Assembly (NCBI RefSeq): GCF_900188485.1
Contig: NZ_FZPH01000002.1
Span: 434,001 to 498,000, forward strand
Direction of reading: 5' to 3'
Length of the DNA stretch: 64,000 nucleotides
Source: Asanoa hainanensis
GTDB taxonomy: Bacteria > Actinomycetota > Actinomycetes > Mycobacteriales > Micromonosporaceae
Shown: positions 8,374-16,247 of the stretch, piece by piece
Position numbering within the stretch: position 1 is the stretch's first letter
How the letters are laid out: the number at the start of each line of letters is the position of its first letter
Position numbers and translations under genes: made by a program
The notes under the pieces: generated by a model
What the model was told of the DNA's origin: nothing
Seen by the model: the letters and a program-made list of their open reading frames with translations, nothing else
Databases searched by the model: none

Positions 8374-10445
8374 GCGGGTGCCACCCGCGCCGCGCAGACC
8401 TTGAACTCCGGCATCCGGGAGATCGGGTCGAGTGCGGGGTTGGTGAGCAGGTTCGCGCCGCCGTAGTGGAACGGCACGAACACGGTGTCGGCGCGGATCG
8501 TCGTGCTGACCCGGGCCGGCGCCGTCGCGCTGCCGCGCCGGGTGGCGACCGTGACCGGGGCGCCGTCGTCGACCCCGATTCGGCTCGCGAGGTCGGGGTG
8601 GAGCTCCACGTACGGGTCGCCCGGCAGCGCCGCGATCCGGCGGGTCTGCGCGCCGGACTGGTATTGAGTCAGCACCCGCCCGGTCGTCAGGTAGAGCGGG
8701 AAGTCCGCGTCGGGCTCCTCGGCCGCCGGCCGGTGCTCGACCGGCGTGAACCGGGCGCGGCCGTCAGGTGTGGCGAACCGGTCGAGGAACAGCCGCGGGG
8801 TGCCAGGGTGCGACTCGTCGGGGCAGGGCCAGAAGACGCCCCCTTCGGCGTCGATCCGCTCGTACGTGATCCCGGCGTAGTCGGCCACGCCACCGGAGCT
8901 GGCCCGGCCCAGCTCGGCGAAGACCGTTCGCGGGTCGCTCGAGGTCGGCGCGCCCAACCGGCCGGACAGCTCGGCCAGCACGGCGAGGTCGGTCCGCACG
9001 CCCGCTGGCGGCGGCGTCGCTCGTCGGCGGCGGATCACCCTGCCCTCGAGGTTGGTCATCGTGCCGTCCTCCTCGGCCCACTGCGCGGTCGGCAGCACGA
9101 CGTCGGCCAGCGCGGCCGTCTCGGAGAGCACGAAGTCCGCCACCACCAGCAGGTCGAGCGCGCCCAGCCAGCGCCGCACGCCGGCGGCCCGCGGCGCGGA
9201 GACCACCGGGTTCGACCCGAACACGAGCAGGGCGCGGACGGCATCCGAGCTGAGCAGCTCGTACGCCGACGGGCCGGCCCCGGGAATGTCGTCGGCCGCG
9301 ACGCCCCACACCCGCGCCACGTGCGCCCGGGCCGCCGGGTCGTCGATGCGCCGGTAGCCCGGGAGCTGGTCGGCCTTCTGCCCGTGCTCGCGTCCGCCCT
9401 GCCCGTTGCCCTGCCCGGTCAGGCAGCCGTAGCCGGAGCCGCGCCGCCCGGGCAGGCCCAGGGCGAGCGCGAGGTTGACGAACGCGGTGACCGTGTCCGT
9501 GCCCTTGGCGTGCTGTTCCGCGCCGCGGGCGGTGAGCACCATCGCCTTCTGGGCGTTCGCGAGGCGTTCGACGGTCGCGTACAGGTCGGCGACCGGCACA
9601 CCGGTCAACCGCTCGACCCGGGCCGGCCACCACTGGGCCACCGCGGCGCGGACCGCGTCGAAGCCGGTGGTGCGCGCGTCCACGTACGCCCGGTCGAGGT
9701 GCCCCTCGGTGATCGCGATGTGCAGGAGCCCGTTGCCGAGCGCGAGGTCGGTGCCGGGAGTCGGTTGCAGGTGCAGCGCGGCCAGCCGGGCGGTGGCCGT
9801 GCGCCGCGGGTCGACGACGACCAGCCCGTCGCCGCCCAGGTGGCGCACGAACGGCGGCATCGTCTCGGCGGGGTTCGCGCCGACCAGCAGCACCGCGTCG
9901 GCGGCGGCGATGTCCTCGACCGGGAACGGCAGCCCGCGGTCGACGCCGAAGGCCCGGTTGCCGGCCGCGGCGGCCGACGACATGCAGAACCGCCCGTTGT
10001 AGTCGATCGTGCTGGTGCGCAGCGCGACCCGGGCGAACCGGCCCAGCGCGTACGCCTTCTCGTTGGTGAGCCCGCCCCCGCCGAAAACCGCTACGGCGTC
10101 GCGTCCGTGCCGCTCCTGGATCGCGGTGATGCCGGCCACGACGCGGTCGAGCGCCTCCGGCCAGGTCGCCGGCCGCAGCGTTTCGCCGTCGTGTACCAGT
10201 GGCGTGGTGAGCCTTTCGGGGTGGCGCAGCAGGTCGGCCGACGTCCAGCCCTTCTGGCACAGGCCACCCTGGTTGGTCGGGAAGTCGCGCGCCTCGACGT
10301 CGACCCCGTCCGGGCCGGCCCGCAACCTCATCGCGCACTGGAGCGCGCAGTAGGGGCAGTGGGTGTCGGACATGCCTATCACGGTCGCGAGCTGCCGTTT
10401 CGGGGTCGGCTCCCGGCTGTTACCGGGTTGAAAATCGCGCATCAC
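8370..10445 (-). CDS. nasA: Assimilatory nitrate reductase, molybdopterin catalytic subunit
   Basis: Cytoplasmic Mo-bisMGD enzyme reducing nitrate to nitrite. An N-terminal [4Fe-4S] site is built from CPYCALQC and the later GGLCQKGWTSADLLRHPERL. The likely Mo-ligand Cys lies in NGRFCMSSAAAAGNRAFG. Cofactor-binding segments include LLVGANPAETMPPF, GYGCLTGQGNGQGGREHG and LLVFGSNPVVSAPRAAG. The C-terminal molydopterin-dinucleotide-binding domain begins around PLYLTTGRVLTQYQSGAQT. At 691 residues the length is normal. GTG and ATG are adjacent at the listed start; an ATG 24 codons later (MSDTHCPYCALQC) is an alternative. The stop overlaps the next gene by ATGA. Confidence 0.95.
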   Translation of the reverse strand: MMRDFQPGNSREPTPKRQLATVIGMSDTHCPYCALQCAMRLRAGPDGVDVEARDFPTNQGGLCQKGWTSADLLRHPERLTTPLVHDGETLRPATWPEALDRVVAGITAIQERHGRDAVAVFGGGGLTNEKAYALGRFARVALRTSTIDYNGRFCMSSAAAAGNRAFGVDRGLPFPVEDIAAADAVLLVGANPAETMPPFVRHLGGDGLVVVDPRRTATARLAALHLQPTPGTDLALGNGLLHIAITEGHLDRAYVDARTTGFDAVRAAVAQWWPARVERLTGVPVADLYATVERLANAQKAMVLTARGAEQHAKGTDTVTAFVNLALALGLPGRRGSGYGCLTGQGNGQGGREHGQKADQLPGYRRIDDPAARAHVARVWGVAADDIPGAGPSAYELLSSDAVRALLVFGSNPVVSAPRAAGVRRWLGALDLLVVADFVLSETAALADVVLPTAQWAEEDGTMTNLEGRVIRRRRATPPPAGVRTDLAVLAELSGRLGAPTSSDPRTVFAELGRASSGGVADYAGITYERIDAEGGVFWPCPDESHPGTPRLFLDRFATPDGRARFTPVEHRPAAEEPDADFPLYLTTGRVLTQYQSGAQTRRIAALPGDPYVELHPDLASRIGVDDGAPVTVATRRGSATAPARVSTTIRADTVFVPFHYGGANLLTNPALDPISRMPEFKVCAARVAPA

Positions 10446-10469
10446 ATCGACCTTCGTGCGGCGGTGAGA

Positions 10470-11747
10470 TCAGACGGCGGTCGGCCGGCGCAGGTAGCAC
10501 CACCAGGTGACCACCAGGCAGACGGCGTAGCCGGCCAGGAAGACGAGCAGGGCGGCGTCGATCGAGCCGGTCCGGCTGATCGACATACCGAACCCGCGCG
10601 GGATCAGGAACCCGCCGAACGCGCCGACGGCGGCCGCGATCCCGATGACCGCCGCCGCGGCCCTCTTTTCGAAGATCGCCGGGATCATCCGGTACGTCGA
10701 GCCGTTGCCGACCCCGCTGGCCACGAAGAGAAGCAGGAACGCGGCGAGAAACGGGGCGAAGTCGTTCGTCTTCAGGCCGACCAGCACCGCGACCACACCG
10801 GCGGCCATCACGGCGAAGGCGGCGACGGTGACCCGGGCGCCGCCGAGCCGGTCCGCGAGCCAGCCACCGACGGGCCGCGCGGCGGAGCCGACCAGCGGGC
10901 CGAGCGCGGCGAAGTGCACGCCGGCCACGGCCGGGAACTCGGCCTTGATCAGCAGCGGCAGCGCCGCGGAGTAGCCGATGAAGCTCCCGAACGTGCCGAT
11001 GTAGAGGAAGGACATGACCCAGGTGTGTTTCTGCCGGAGCGCTGCGGCCTGTTGTCTGAGGGGAGTCCGGGACACCGCCAGGTTGTCCATCCGGAGCCAG
11101 GCGAACGCGGTGGCGAGCAACACCGGGACCAGCCAGAGCAGTGGGGCGTACGCGATGCCGGCCACGACCACCAGCGGCACCGCGAACTGCACGACGGCCA
11201 CGCCGAGGTTGCCGCCGGCCGCGTTGACACCGAGCGCGAGGCCCTTGTGGCGCTCCGGGTAGAAGTAGGAGATGTTCGCCATCGACGACGCGAAGTTGCC
11301 GCCGCCGAGCCCCGCGGTGGCTGCCGCGACGGCGAACGCCCAGTAGGGCGTGCCCGGGTTGGCCACGCAGGCCAGCATCAGCCCGATCGGGACGAGCAGC
11401 AGCGCGCTGGAGACGGTCGTCCAGTTCCGCCCGCCGAACCGCGCCACCGCCGCCGTGTACGGGATGCGCATCGCCGCCCCGACCAGGTTGGGCAGAGCGA
11501 CGAGCCAGAAGAGCTGGTCGACGGAGAACGCGAACCCGGCCGCCGGCAGGCTGACCGCGACCGCGCTCCAGAGCAGCCAGACCGAGAAGCCCAGATGCTC
11601 GACGACGATCGACCAGACGAGGTTGCGTTTCGCGACCCGACGGCCCGTCGACGCCCAGAAGTCGTCGTCGTCGGGACGCCAGTCGGTGATCCAGCCACGT
11701 TGCTCGACGGGCCGGACCTGGGTGAGAGCGGTCGTCATGGCGGTCAC
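10470..11747 (-). CDS. narK: NarK/NasA-type nitrate/nitrite MFS transporter
   Basis: A 425-residue major-facilitator protein with about 12 hydrophobic segments and a short soluble N-terminus (ITDWRPDDDDFWASTGRRVA). It contains both glycine-rich nitrate signatures of the NNP family: AGLGGGNFASSMANISYFYP in TM5 and GVGNGSTYRMIPAIFEKR in TM11. It should import nitrate and/or export nitrite across the cytoplasmic membrane. First gene of the nitrate operon, 24 bases ahead of nasA. GTG/ATG starts three codons apart (MTAMTT) are possible. Confidence 0.95.
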   Translation of the reverse strand: MTAMTTALTQVRPVEQRGWITDWRPDDDDFWASTGRRVAKRNLVWSIVVEHLGFSVWLLWSAVAVSLPAAGFAFSVDQLFWLVALPNLVGAAMRIPYTAAVARFGGRNWTTVSSALLLVPIGLMLACVANPGTPYWAFAVAAATAGLGGGNFASSMANISYFYPERHKGLALGVNAAGGNLGVAVVQFAVPLVVVAGIAYAPLLWLVPVLLATAFAWLRMDNLAVSRTPLRQQAAALRQKHTWVMSFLYIGTFGSFIGYSAALPLLIKAEFPAVAGVHFAALGPLVGSAARPVGGWLADRLGGARVTVAAFAVMAAGVVAVLVGLKTNDFAPFLAAFLLLFVASGVGNGSTYRMIPAIFEKRAAAAVIGIAAAVGAFGGFLIPRGFGMSISRTGSIDAALLVFLAGYAVCLVVTWWCYLRRPTAV

Positions 11748-11761
11748 TGTCTGGCCCGACC

Positions 11762-11777
11762 GTTGCGTGGCTGTGAC
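11762..11777 (-). promoter_or_regulatory. Possible GlnR half-box upstream of narK
   Basis: On the minus strand, 15-30 bases upstream of narK, GTCACAGCCACGCAAC fits the actinobacterial GlnR arrangement gTnAC-N6-GaAAC with one mismatch. GlnR is the known activator of nitrate-assimilation genes in actinomycetes, so such a site is expected here. The second half of a full box is not convincing, and the match is short enough to occur by chance. Confidence 0.25.
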
Positions 11778-11859
11778 CGCCGGTGTGCGGTGTCGGTGAA
11801 ATCGGCATCACCACGCTCGTTCTTCCGTGGATAGGTCGCGGCCCGCGCATGATTGAGAA

Positions 11860-12159
11860 ATGACGGCCTACTGGATCAATACGTTCATCGCCATCCACGA
11901 CGAAGCCAAGCTGGCGCGTTACATCGACCTGGCCGGCCCGGCGATGCGGGCGGCGGGCGGGGTCTTCCTGGCCCGCGGCAACCCGGTGCACGTGCTGGAG
12001 GGGCGGTCCGCCCTGCGCACCACGGTCATCCGGTTCGACAGCGCCGACGAGGCCGTCGCGGCGTATCACAGCCCGGCATATCAGGCGGCGCTCGCGGAAC
12101 TCGGAGACGGCGCCGAGCGCGACATCCGCATCGTAAACGCCGCGGACGAATCGGCATGA
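11860..12159 (+). CDS. DUF1330-like small protein
   Basis: A 99-residue protein of the ferredoxin-like dimeric alpha-beta barrel type. Sequence blocks such as TAYWINTFIAIHDEAKLARY, GGVFLARGNPVHVLEG and EAVAAYHSPAYQAALAEL match the DUF1330 pattern. Function is unknown for most members. It is divergent from narK, sharing a 112-bp intergenic region, and its stop overlaps the methyltransferase start as ATGA, so the two are co-translated. No catalytic assignment is possible. Confidence 0.82.
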   Translation: MTAYWINTFIAIHDEAKLARYIDLAGPAMRAAGGVFLARGNPVHVLEGRSALRTTVIRFDSADEAVAAYHSPAYQAALAELGDGAERDIRIVNAADESA

Positions 12160-12782
12160 GCGGCGGCTCGGCGACGGCCAAGCAGCGGCGGGTGTGGGAC
12201 AGGAACGCGTCCACGTACGACAGGCAGGTCGCGTTCCTGGAGAAGATCTGGTTCGCCGGCGGACGGGAGTGGCTGGGCGAACGCGCGCGCGGCCGGATCC
12301 TCGAGGTAGCGATCGGCACGGGCCTGAACCTGTCCCACTACGGGCCTGACACGACCGTCACGGGCATCGAGCTGAGCCCGGAGATGCTCGCGATCGCCCG
12401 CCGCCGCGCCGCCGACCTGGGTGTCCCCGCGGACCTGCGCGAGGGCGACGCGGAACACCTGCCCTTCGCGGACGCGTCGTTCGACACGGTCGTGTGCGCG
12501 TTCGCGCTGTGCTCGATCCCGGACCCGCGCGCGGCCATCGGAGAGATGCGCCGGGTGCTGGTTTCGGGCGGGTCCCTGCTCCTGGTCGACCACATCGCCA
12601 GCACCTGGCCCCCCATTCACGCGGGGCAGTGGCTGCTGGAGCGGATCACGGTCCCACTGGCGGGCGAACACTTCACCCGGCGGCAGTTGGCCCTGGTCGA
12701 GGCCGCAGGATTCGAGATCGTGGAGGTCGACCGCCTGAAGGCAGGCTCGGTCGAGCGCATCCACGCCCGCGCGCTCAGCTGA
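12156..12782 (+). CDS. Class I SAM-dependent methyltransferase
   Basis: A 208-residue UbiE/PhEM-like methyltransferase. Motif I is ILEVAIGTGLNLSHY. TGIELSPEMLAIARRRA supplies the acidic residue for SAM ribose, FDTVVCAFALCSIPDP is motif II and MRRVLVSGGSLLLVDHI motif III. The N-terminal RRVWDRNASTYDRQVAFLEK is typical of the phosphatidylethanolamine/ubiquinone-type subfamily. The ATG start overlaps the preceding stop (ATGA). The gene converges on the deaminase gene with an 8-base overlap. Substrate unknown. Confidence 0.9.
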   Translation: MSGGSATAKQRRVWDRNASTYDRQVAFLEKIWFAGGREWLGERARGRILEVAIGTGLNLSHYGPDTTVTGIELSPEMLAIARRRAADLGVPADLREGDAEHLPFADASFDTVVCAFALCSIPDPRAAIGEMRRVLVSGGSLLLVDHIASTWPPIHAGQWLLERITVPLAGEHFTRRQLALVEAAGFEIVEVDRLKAGSVERIHARALS

Positions 12783-13218
12783 AGAACGCGTCGATCGGGG
12801 CGCGGGCCTCGTCGAACAACGCGGGACCGTCGCGCTCGACCCGTTTCGGGTTGGTGGTGCGCGAAAGCTCCTGGAACTGCTCGCCCGACAGGGCGAACAC
12901 GACCCGGCCGAGCCCGGCGCGGTCGATCGCGTACGCGCACATGTCGCAGGGCTCGCAGCTCGTGTACATGGTGGTCGCGGCGGCGGTCGACGGCTCGAGC
13001 TCGCGGGCGGCCCAGCGGGCGAGCTTGAGCTCGGGGTGAGCGGTGATGTCACCGTCACCGGGCACCGTGTTGTGCGCCTCGGCCAGCACAGCACCGTCGG
13101 GCCCTACCAACAGCGAACCGAACGGCCGCCCACCGGTCGCGGGAGCCGCCGCAGCCAACGCGATAGCGCGGCGCAGAAACTGCTCGTCTCGTTGATCCAC
13201 GCGCTTCAGCGTACCCAT
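12775..13218 (-). CDS. CMP/dCMP-type nucleoside or base deaminase
   Basis: A 147-residue zinc deaminase of the cytidine/guanine/tRNA-adenosine deaminase superfamily. The first zinc ligand and catalytic Glu are in ITAHPELKLARWA (H-P-E rather than the common H-A-E); the two Cys ligands are in MYTSCEPCDMCAYAIDR (PCxxC). GGRPFGSLLVGPDG is the usual N-terminal strand. The length fits guanine deaminase-like nucleobase deaminases better than the longer tRNA enzymes, but the substrate is not settled. An internal GTG six codons later (VDQRDEQFL) is an alternative start. Confidence 0.86.
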   Translation of the reverse strand: MGTLKRVDQRDEQFLRRAIALAAAAPATGGRPFGSLLVGPDGAVLAEAHNTVPGDGDITAHPELKLARWAARELEPSTAAATTMYTSCEPCDMCAYAIDRAGLGRVVFALSGEQFQELSRTTNPKRVERDGPALFDEARAPIDAFFS

Positions 13219-13286
13219 TAATTGATCGAAGCCCGTTGACTGCGGCTGGTACCGTGCGCCGCGACTATGAGGATCACGGGGGATCA

Positions 13287-13754
13287 ATGAAGCTTTTCCT
13301 GACCGGTGTGACGATCACGGCGCTGGTCGCGCTGTCGGGTTGCGGCACGGAGACCAAGTCGGAGGAAACCGCGAGCTCGCCGGCCCCAGCGGCCACGAGC
13401 GCGGCACCGACGACCGTCCCGACCACCGCTCCCGCGATCGACGCGATCACCGCGCAAGCCTGCGCCGACATCAAGAAGGACGTCAAAGACAACGCGGACA
13501 AGATCGCGAAAGCGGAGAAAATCGGCCCGCCGGCGGGCCACATCGCGGTGAGTGCACAGTGGATCGCGGGCTCGGCCGCGGTAATCGCCCACTCGATCGG
13601 CGCCAACGCGACGGTCAGCGCCGCCGCTGACAAGGTGCAGCAGGAAATGATGACCCTGGGCGAGGAAACCAACAAGTCGGCCAGGGCCAAGCCCAGCCGA
13701 AAGGCCCTGGACGCGGCGGTAGCGGAATTCAACACGGCCTGCTCGGCAACCTGA
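13287..13754 (+). CDS. Small secreted lipoprotein of unknown function
   Basis: A 155-residue protein with a lipoprotein signal (MKLFLTGVTITALVALSGC) whose lipobox LSGC marks the anchored Cys. A Ser/Ala/Pro/Thr linker follows, then a helical domain rich in Lys and Ala (ADIKKDVKDNADKIAKAEK, ATVSAAADKVQQEMM). One Cys pair (residues near TAQACADI and NTACSAT) could form a disulfide outside the cell. A GGGGGA tract just upstream of the ATG supports this start. I do not recognise the family. A hairpin terminator follows. Confidence 0.75.
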   Translation: MKLFLTGVTITALVALSGCGTETKSEETASSPAPAATSAAPTTVPTTAPAIDAITAQACADIKKDVKDNADKIAKAEKIGPPAGHIAVSAQWIAGSAAVIAHSIGANATVSAAADKVQQEMMTLGEETNKSARAKPSRKALDAAVAEFNTACSAT

Positions 13755-13770
13755 CCGCCCCACTGATCCG

Positions 13771-13814
13771 GCCAATCGGCTGTGCCGGTCACCCAACGGC
13801 CACAGCCGATTGGC
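13771..13814 (+). terminator. Hairpin terminator after the lipoprotein gene
   Basis: A perfect 14-bp inverted repeat (arms GCCAATCGGCTGTG and CACAGCCGATTGGC) with a 16-base loop lies 17 bases after the lipoprotein stop. There is no T-run, as is common for actinobacterial hairpin terminators. Confidence 0.6.
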
Positions 13815-13895
13815 ACCTCGGCGGGAGCCTGCGCCTCGCCACCGAGCCGGCGAACTGGGTGGCAGGTCGAAGGTCAGTATGAAGATAATCCCTCC

Positions 13896-14747
13896 GTGAC
13901 GAATCCCGTTGTCGACTGGTCGCCCGCAGACCACCCCGAGGCGATCGCGCTCTCGGAGATCCAGTGGTGGCAGCGCACCGCAGAGCTTGCGTTGTTGCGC
14001 ATGGACGATCCCGACGATGACAGGATCTCCTGGTTCAGCTCGCGTCAAATCGACGCCCGTCAGCTCGTCATTGCTCTCCGGCAGCTCCTTTACGCTGTTG
14101 CCCTCATCGATGGCCACCTGCGTAAGCTCGGTCTTGATCAGGCTCTACGTGATGTCACGCAGGCCCAGGACGCGTTCAAGCAGGCCTTGCCGGGTTTGGC
14201 CGACGTGCGCAACGCCCTGGTGCACTTCGACAAGTGGGCGCTCGGCGACGGCCGTGGCCCGCAGAAGCGGCGTGTCGACGCAGGTGCTCCCGCGCGCGAA
14301 GTCGCGAGCGAGTATTGGGGTTTCGAATACGACCCCGGCTGCCGGCACCATTTCTCTTGGCCCCCAAACCCTCTCGGTGAGCGCCGTTCCCCTAGCCGTC
14401 GCGCAACTCGTGGAAGCCGTGTATCTGGCTGCCCGCGAGGTCGACCGCGCGAATGCCGTCAAACTGGCGCCGACGTCAAGAGTGCCCTGATCGCGGGCGG
14501 ACTCTCGACAAGCGACGGATCGTCACTCACCAGATTGATCGTTGGCAGCGACAACAAGCTCCGGCTGTCCCTTCGTGCGGACGGACATGCCGAGCAACGA
14601 GATCGCGGTTCGTTGGCCAACCGCATCGTCGGCGCGCTCCGTGCGGCCGATATCAGGCTCCTCTCTCACGAGACGCCCGACGAACTCGATGTAGTTGGCC
14701 AGTTGGCCAGTGGTCGCGCTCTCATCTGCGAAATCGTTCCCCGCTGA
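13896..14747 (+). pseudogene. Hypothetical protein with two compensating frameshifts
   Basis: A GTG start (VTNPVVDWSPADHPEAIAL) opens a frame with HEPN-like character: helix-rich ARQLVIALRQLLYAVALIDG followed by LADVRNALVHFDKWALGDG, where RNxxxH-like spacing (R-N-A-L-V-H) is notable. Near 14331-14336 a run of four C moves coding into the +1 frame, which continues sensibly (AAGTISLGPQTLSVSAVPLA, VAQLVEAVYLAAREVDRANA). Near 14460-14470 coding returns to the first frame (ADVKSALIAGGLSTSDGSSL) and ends at the listed stop. Third-position GC follows the switched frames. The repaired product would be about 283 residues. Function is unknown; HEPN relationship is a guess from one motif. Confidence 0.6.
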
Positions 14748-14791
14748 GGCGAACCGCCGCCGGCTCGGCCCGGCCAGGGAAGCCGTGGTGA

Positions 14792-14812
14792 TGTAGAACT
14801 TTATGTTCTACA
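14792..14812. promoter_or_regulatory. Operator palindrome of the toxin-antitoxin operon
   Basis: A perfect 8-bp inverted repeat, TGTAGAAC and GTTCTACA, separated by five bases (TTTAT), ends eight bases before the antitoxin ATG. It sits where antitoxin/toxin complexes of type II systems normally bind to autorepress. The surrounding AT-rich stretch also contains the likely -10 region. Confidence 0.72.
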
Positions 14813-14820
14813 CTTGCCTT

Positions 14821-15099
14821 ATGGAGCGCATCGGTGTCCGCGAGCTGAACCAGAACACGAGTCAGGTTCTGGCTCGGGTTAGCGGCGGTGAAACCGTCGA
14901 GATCACCGATCGCGGGCGTCCGATCGCCCGCCTGGTTCCCGTCGGCGACGATCGATCCACCCTCAACAAGCTTGTCGCCGGCGGCCGAGCCGTGTCTCCG
15001 ACCGGCAGCGGCCCGGTCCCGCTGCCCCCGAAGCTCGGTGACGAAGAGGTGGATGTGGCCGCTGCGCTCGCTGATATGCGCGACGAGGAACGCTGGTGA
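14821..15099 (+). CDS. Type II antitoxin, Phd/YefM-like
   Basis: A 92-residue antitoxin. Its N-terminal DNA-binding part MERIGVRELNQNTSQVLARV and GGETVEITDRGRPIARLVP is the prevent-host-death pattern. The acidic C-terminus (LGDEEVDVAAALADMRDEER) is the expected toxin-neutralising tail. It overlaps the PIN toxin gene by GTGA, the usual order of antitoxin before toxin, and is preceded by an operator palindrome. The ATG is chosen over an upstream in-frame ATG that lies inside the operator. Confidence 0.93.
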   Translation: MERIGVRELNQNTSQVLARVSGGETVEITDRGRPIARLVPVGDDRSTLNKLVAGGRAVSPTGSGPVPLPPKLGDEEVDVAAALADMRDEERW

Positions 15100-15506
15100 T
15101 CTATCTCGACTCGGCCGCCGTCGTCAAACTCGTTCGCCAGGAATCAAACAGCGCGGACCTTGTCGCCTGGCTGAACGCGCACGCCGATGCGCCTCTTGTC
15201 TCGTCCGCTCTTGTCGAAGTCGAAGTTCCAAGGGCATTGCGACGGTCGGCCCCGCAGGCGCTGGTCGGCGTCCCCGCCGCGGTCGGCCGGCTGTTCCGGC
15301 TGGAGATCGACAGCACGATCCGGGCAACAGCGGCAGCATTCACGGATCCGATGCTGCGCAGCCTCGACGCGATCCATTTGGCCACGGCACAAGTCCTCAC
15401 GAACGAGTCAGGATCGGCACTCCTGGCGTTCGTCACGTACGACCGGCGCCTGCTCGACTCCGCCAAAGCAGCGGGACTCCCTACAGCGAGCCCAGGCCAA
15501 AGCTAG
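15096..15506 (+). CDS. VapC-type PIN domain ribonuclease toxin
   Basis: A 136-residue PIN-domain protein. The acidic metal-binding residues are D5 (MIYLDSAAVVKLV), E41/E43 (SSALVEVEVPRAL), D91 (RSLDAIHLATAQ) and D116 (VTYDRRLLDSAKAAGL), so the active site looks complete. VapC toxins cleave tRNA or rRNA and are held inactive by the cognate antitoxin. The GTG start overlaps the antitoxin stop (GTGA). RNA target cannot be predicted. Confidence 0.93.
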   Translation: MIYLDSAAVVKLVRQESNSADLVAWLNAHADAPLVSSALVEVEVPRALRRSAPQALVGVPAAVGRLFRLEIDSTIRATAAAFTDPMLRSLDAIHLATAQVLTNESGSALLAFVTYDRRLLDSAKAAGLPTASPGQS

Positions 15507-15620
15507 ATCACAGCCGGAAGCCCGCCACATCGCGTCCGGTGGGTGACCACCACACCGCGGACCGTTTGTGGCAGGCTCCGGCCGTGCGATTCTGTTCGAT
15601 TCCCGCTCCTGGAGTTTGCC

Positions 15621-16034
15621 TTGGCCGACCAGTCCACTGACTCGCCTGCCGTCGTTGCGACCCGTTCGCGCAGCTTGCGGTGGATCGGGCTCGTCACCGC
15701 TGTCGTTGTCATCGGTGGCGTCGTGGCCGCTGCACTCGTGTGGCAAGCGAACCGAGGCGCTCTTACCGAGGGCAACGCCCAGCGGGAATGTCGGTCCGCG
15801 CTGGAGCGGGACGCCGAGAGCCGTGGCGAGATGATGAGCGACGCGGCGTCGTTCACGGTTGACGGTATTGAACTCGAGCAGACACGGAAGACCGCCGTCG
15901 GATACTCGATCGACGCAACCGTCAATTACACCCTCGCCCTGGCAGGGCCCGAGAAGTTCCCGTCGTCGCTGAGGTTCACCTGCGAGGTCCTGCGAACTGA
16001 GGACGGGTTGACAGCCTCGCTCACCGACCGCTGA
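15621..16034 (+). CDS. Single-pass membrane protein of unknown function
   Basis: A protein of about 137 residues starting at TTG, seven bases after a GGAG. An in-frame GTG 26 codons upstream is an alternative. A short basic cytoplasmic N-terminus is followed by one membrane helix (IGLVTAVVVIGGVVAAALVW) and an extracytoplasmic domain of about 85 residues with two Cys (QRECRSALERD, RFTCEVLRTE) that could pair. This domain resembles small DUF4333-like extracytoplasmic modules in size only; I do not recognise it. It runs in the same direction as the toxin-antitoxin pair but is 114 bases away. Confidence 0.65.
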   Translation: MADQSTDSPAVVATRSRSLRWIGLVTAVVVIGGVVAAALVWQANRGALTEGNAQRECRSALERDAESRGEMMSDAASFTVDGIELEQTRKTAVGYSIDATVNYTLALAGPEKFPSSLRFTCEVLRTEDGLTASLTDR

Positions 16035-16154
16035 ACGACCAGGACCGCGCTCTTCCGCTGATCTGAGGCCACGTCGATGTAGTCGCCGTGCATGGACCCA
16101 GGCCCGCACGGGGACCTCACGCGCCCCGCGGAGCGCACCCACCACACCGTGGGG

Positions 16155-16173
16155 TCCGGGGGTCGCCCCCGGA
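16155..16173. terminator. GC-rich hairpin
   Basis: TCCGGGGG and CCCCCGGA arms with a three-base loop form a stable hairpin between the membrane-protein gene and tRNA-Ala. It could terminate transcription from either side. Confidence 0.4.
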
Positions 16174-16187
16174 ATAGGAAGATGCGA

Positions 16188-16247
16188 CACAAATGGCCGG
16201 TGGATCGTTTTCGCGATCTCGCGAACACGATCCACCGGCCATTTGTG
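16188..16247. repeat. 60-bp near-perfect palindrome abutting tRNA-Ala
   Basis: The two 30-base arms are complementary apart from a mismatch near the tip. The outer arm reads CACAAATGGCCGGTGGATCG, and its mirror CGATCCACCGGCCATTTGTG reaches into the last two bases of the tRNA gene. In RNA transcribed from the tRNA it would form a stem of close to 30 bp immediately after the discriminator base. It may act as a terminator or processing signal. It is unusually long for that. Confidence 0.7.

Noticed and set aside
8466-11834. A 1122-codon open frame on the plus strand opposite nasA and narK
   Set aside because: Composition is the mirror of the GC-rich genes on the other strand (Arg/Gly/Pro/Asp/His-rich with no motif). 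nasA and narK are unambiguous, so this is an antisense shadow.
11815-11859. A full GlnR box in the narK intergenic region
   Set aside because: Only a half-box at 11762-11777 fits; a GGTGA-N8-TCACC symmetry near 11805 does not match the GlnR pattern.
16188-16247. The tRNA-adjacent palindrome as an integrated-element attachment site or a CRISPR repeat
   Set aside because: No second copy of the tRNA end, no integrase and no spaced repeats were found in the window.
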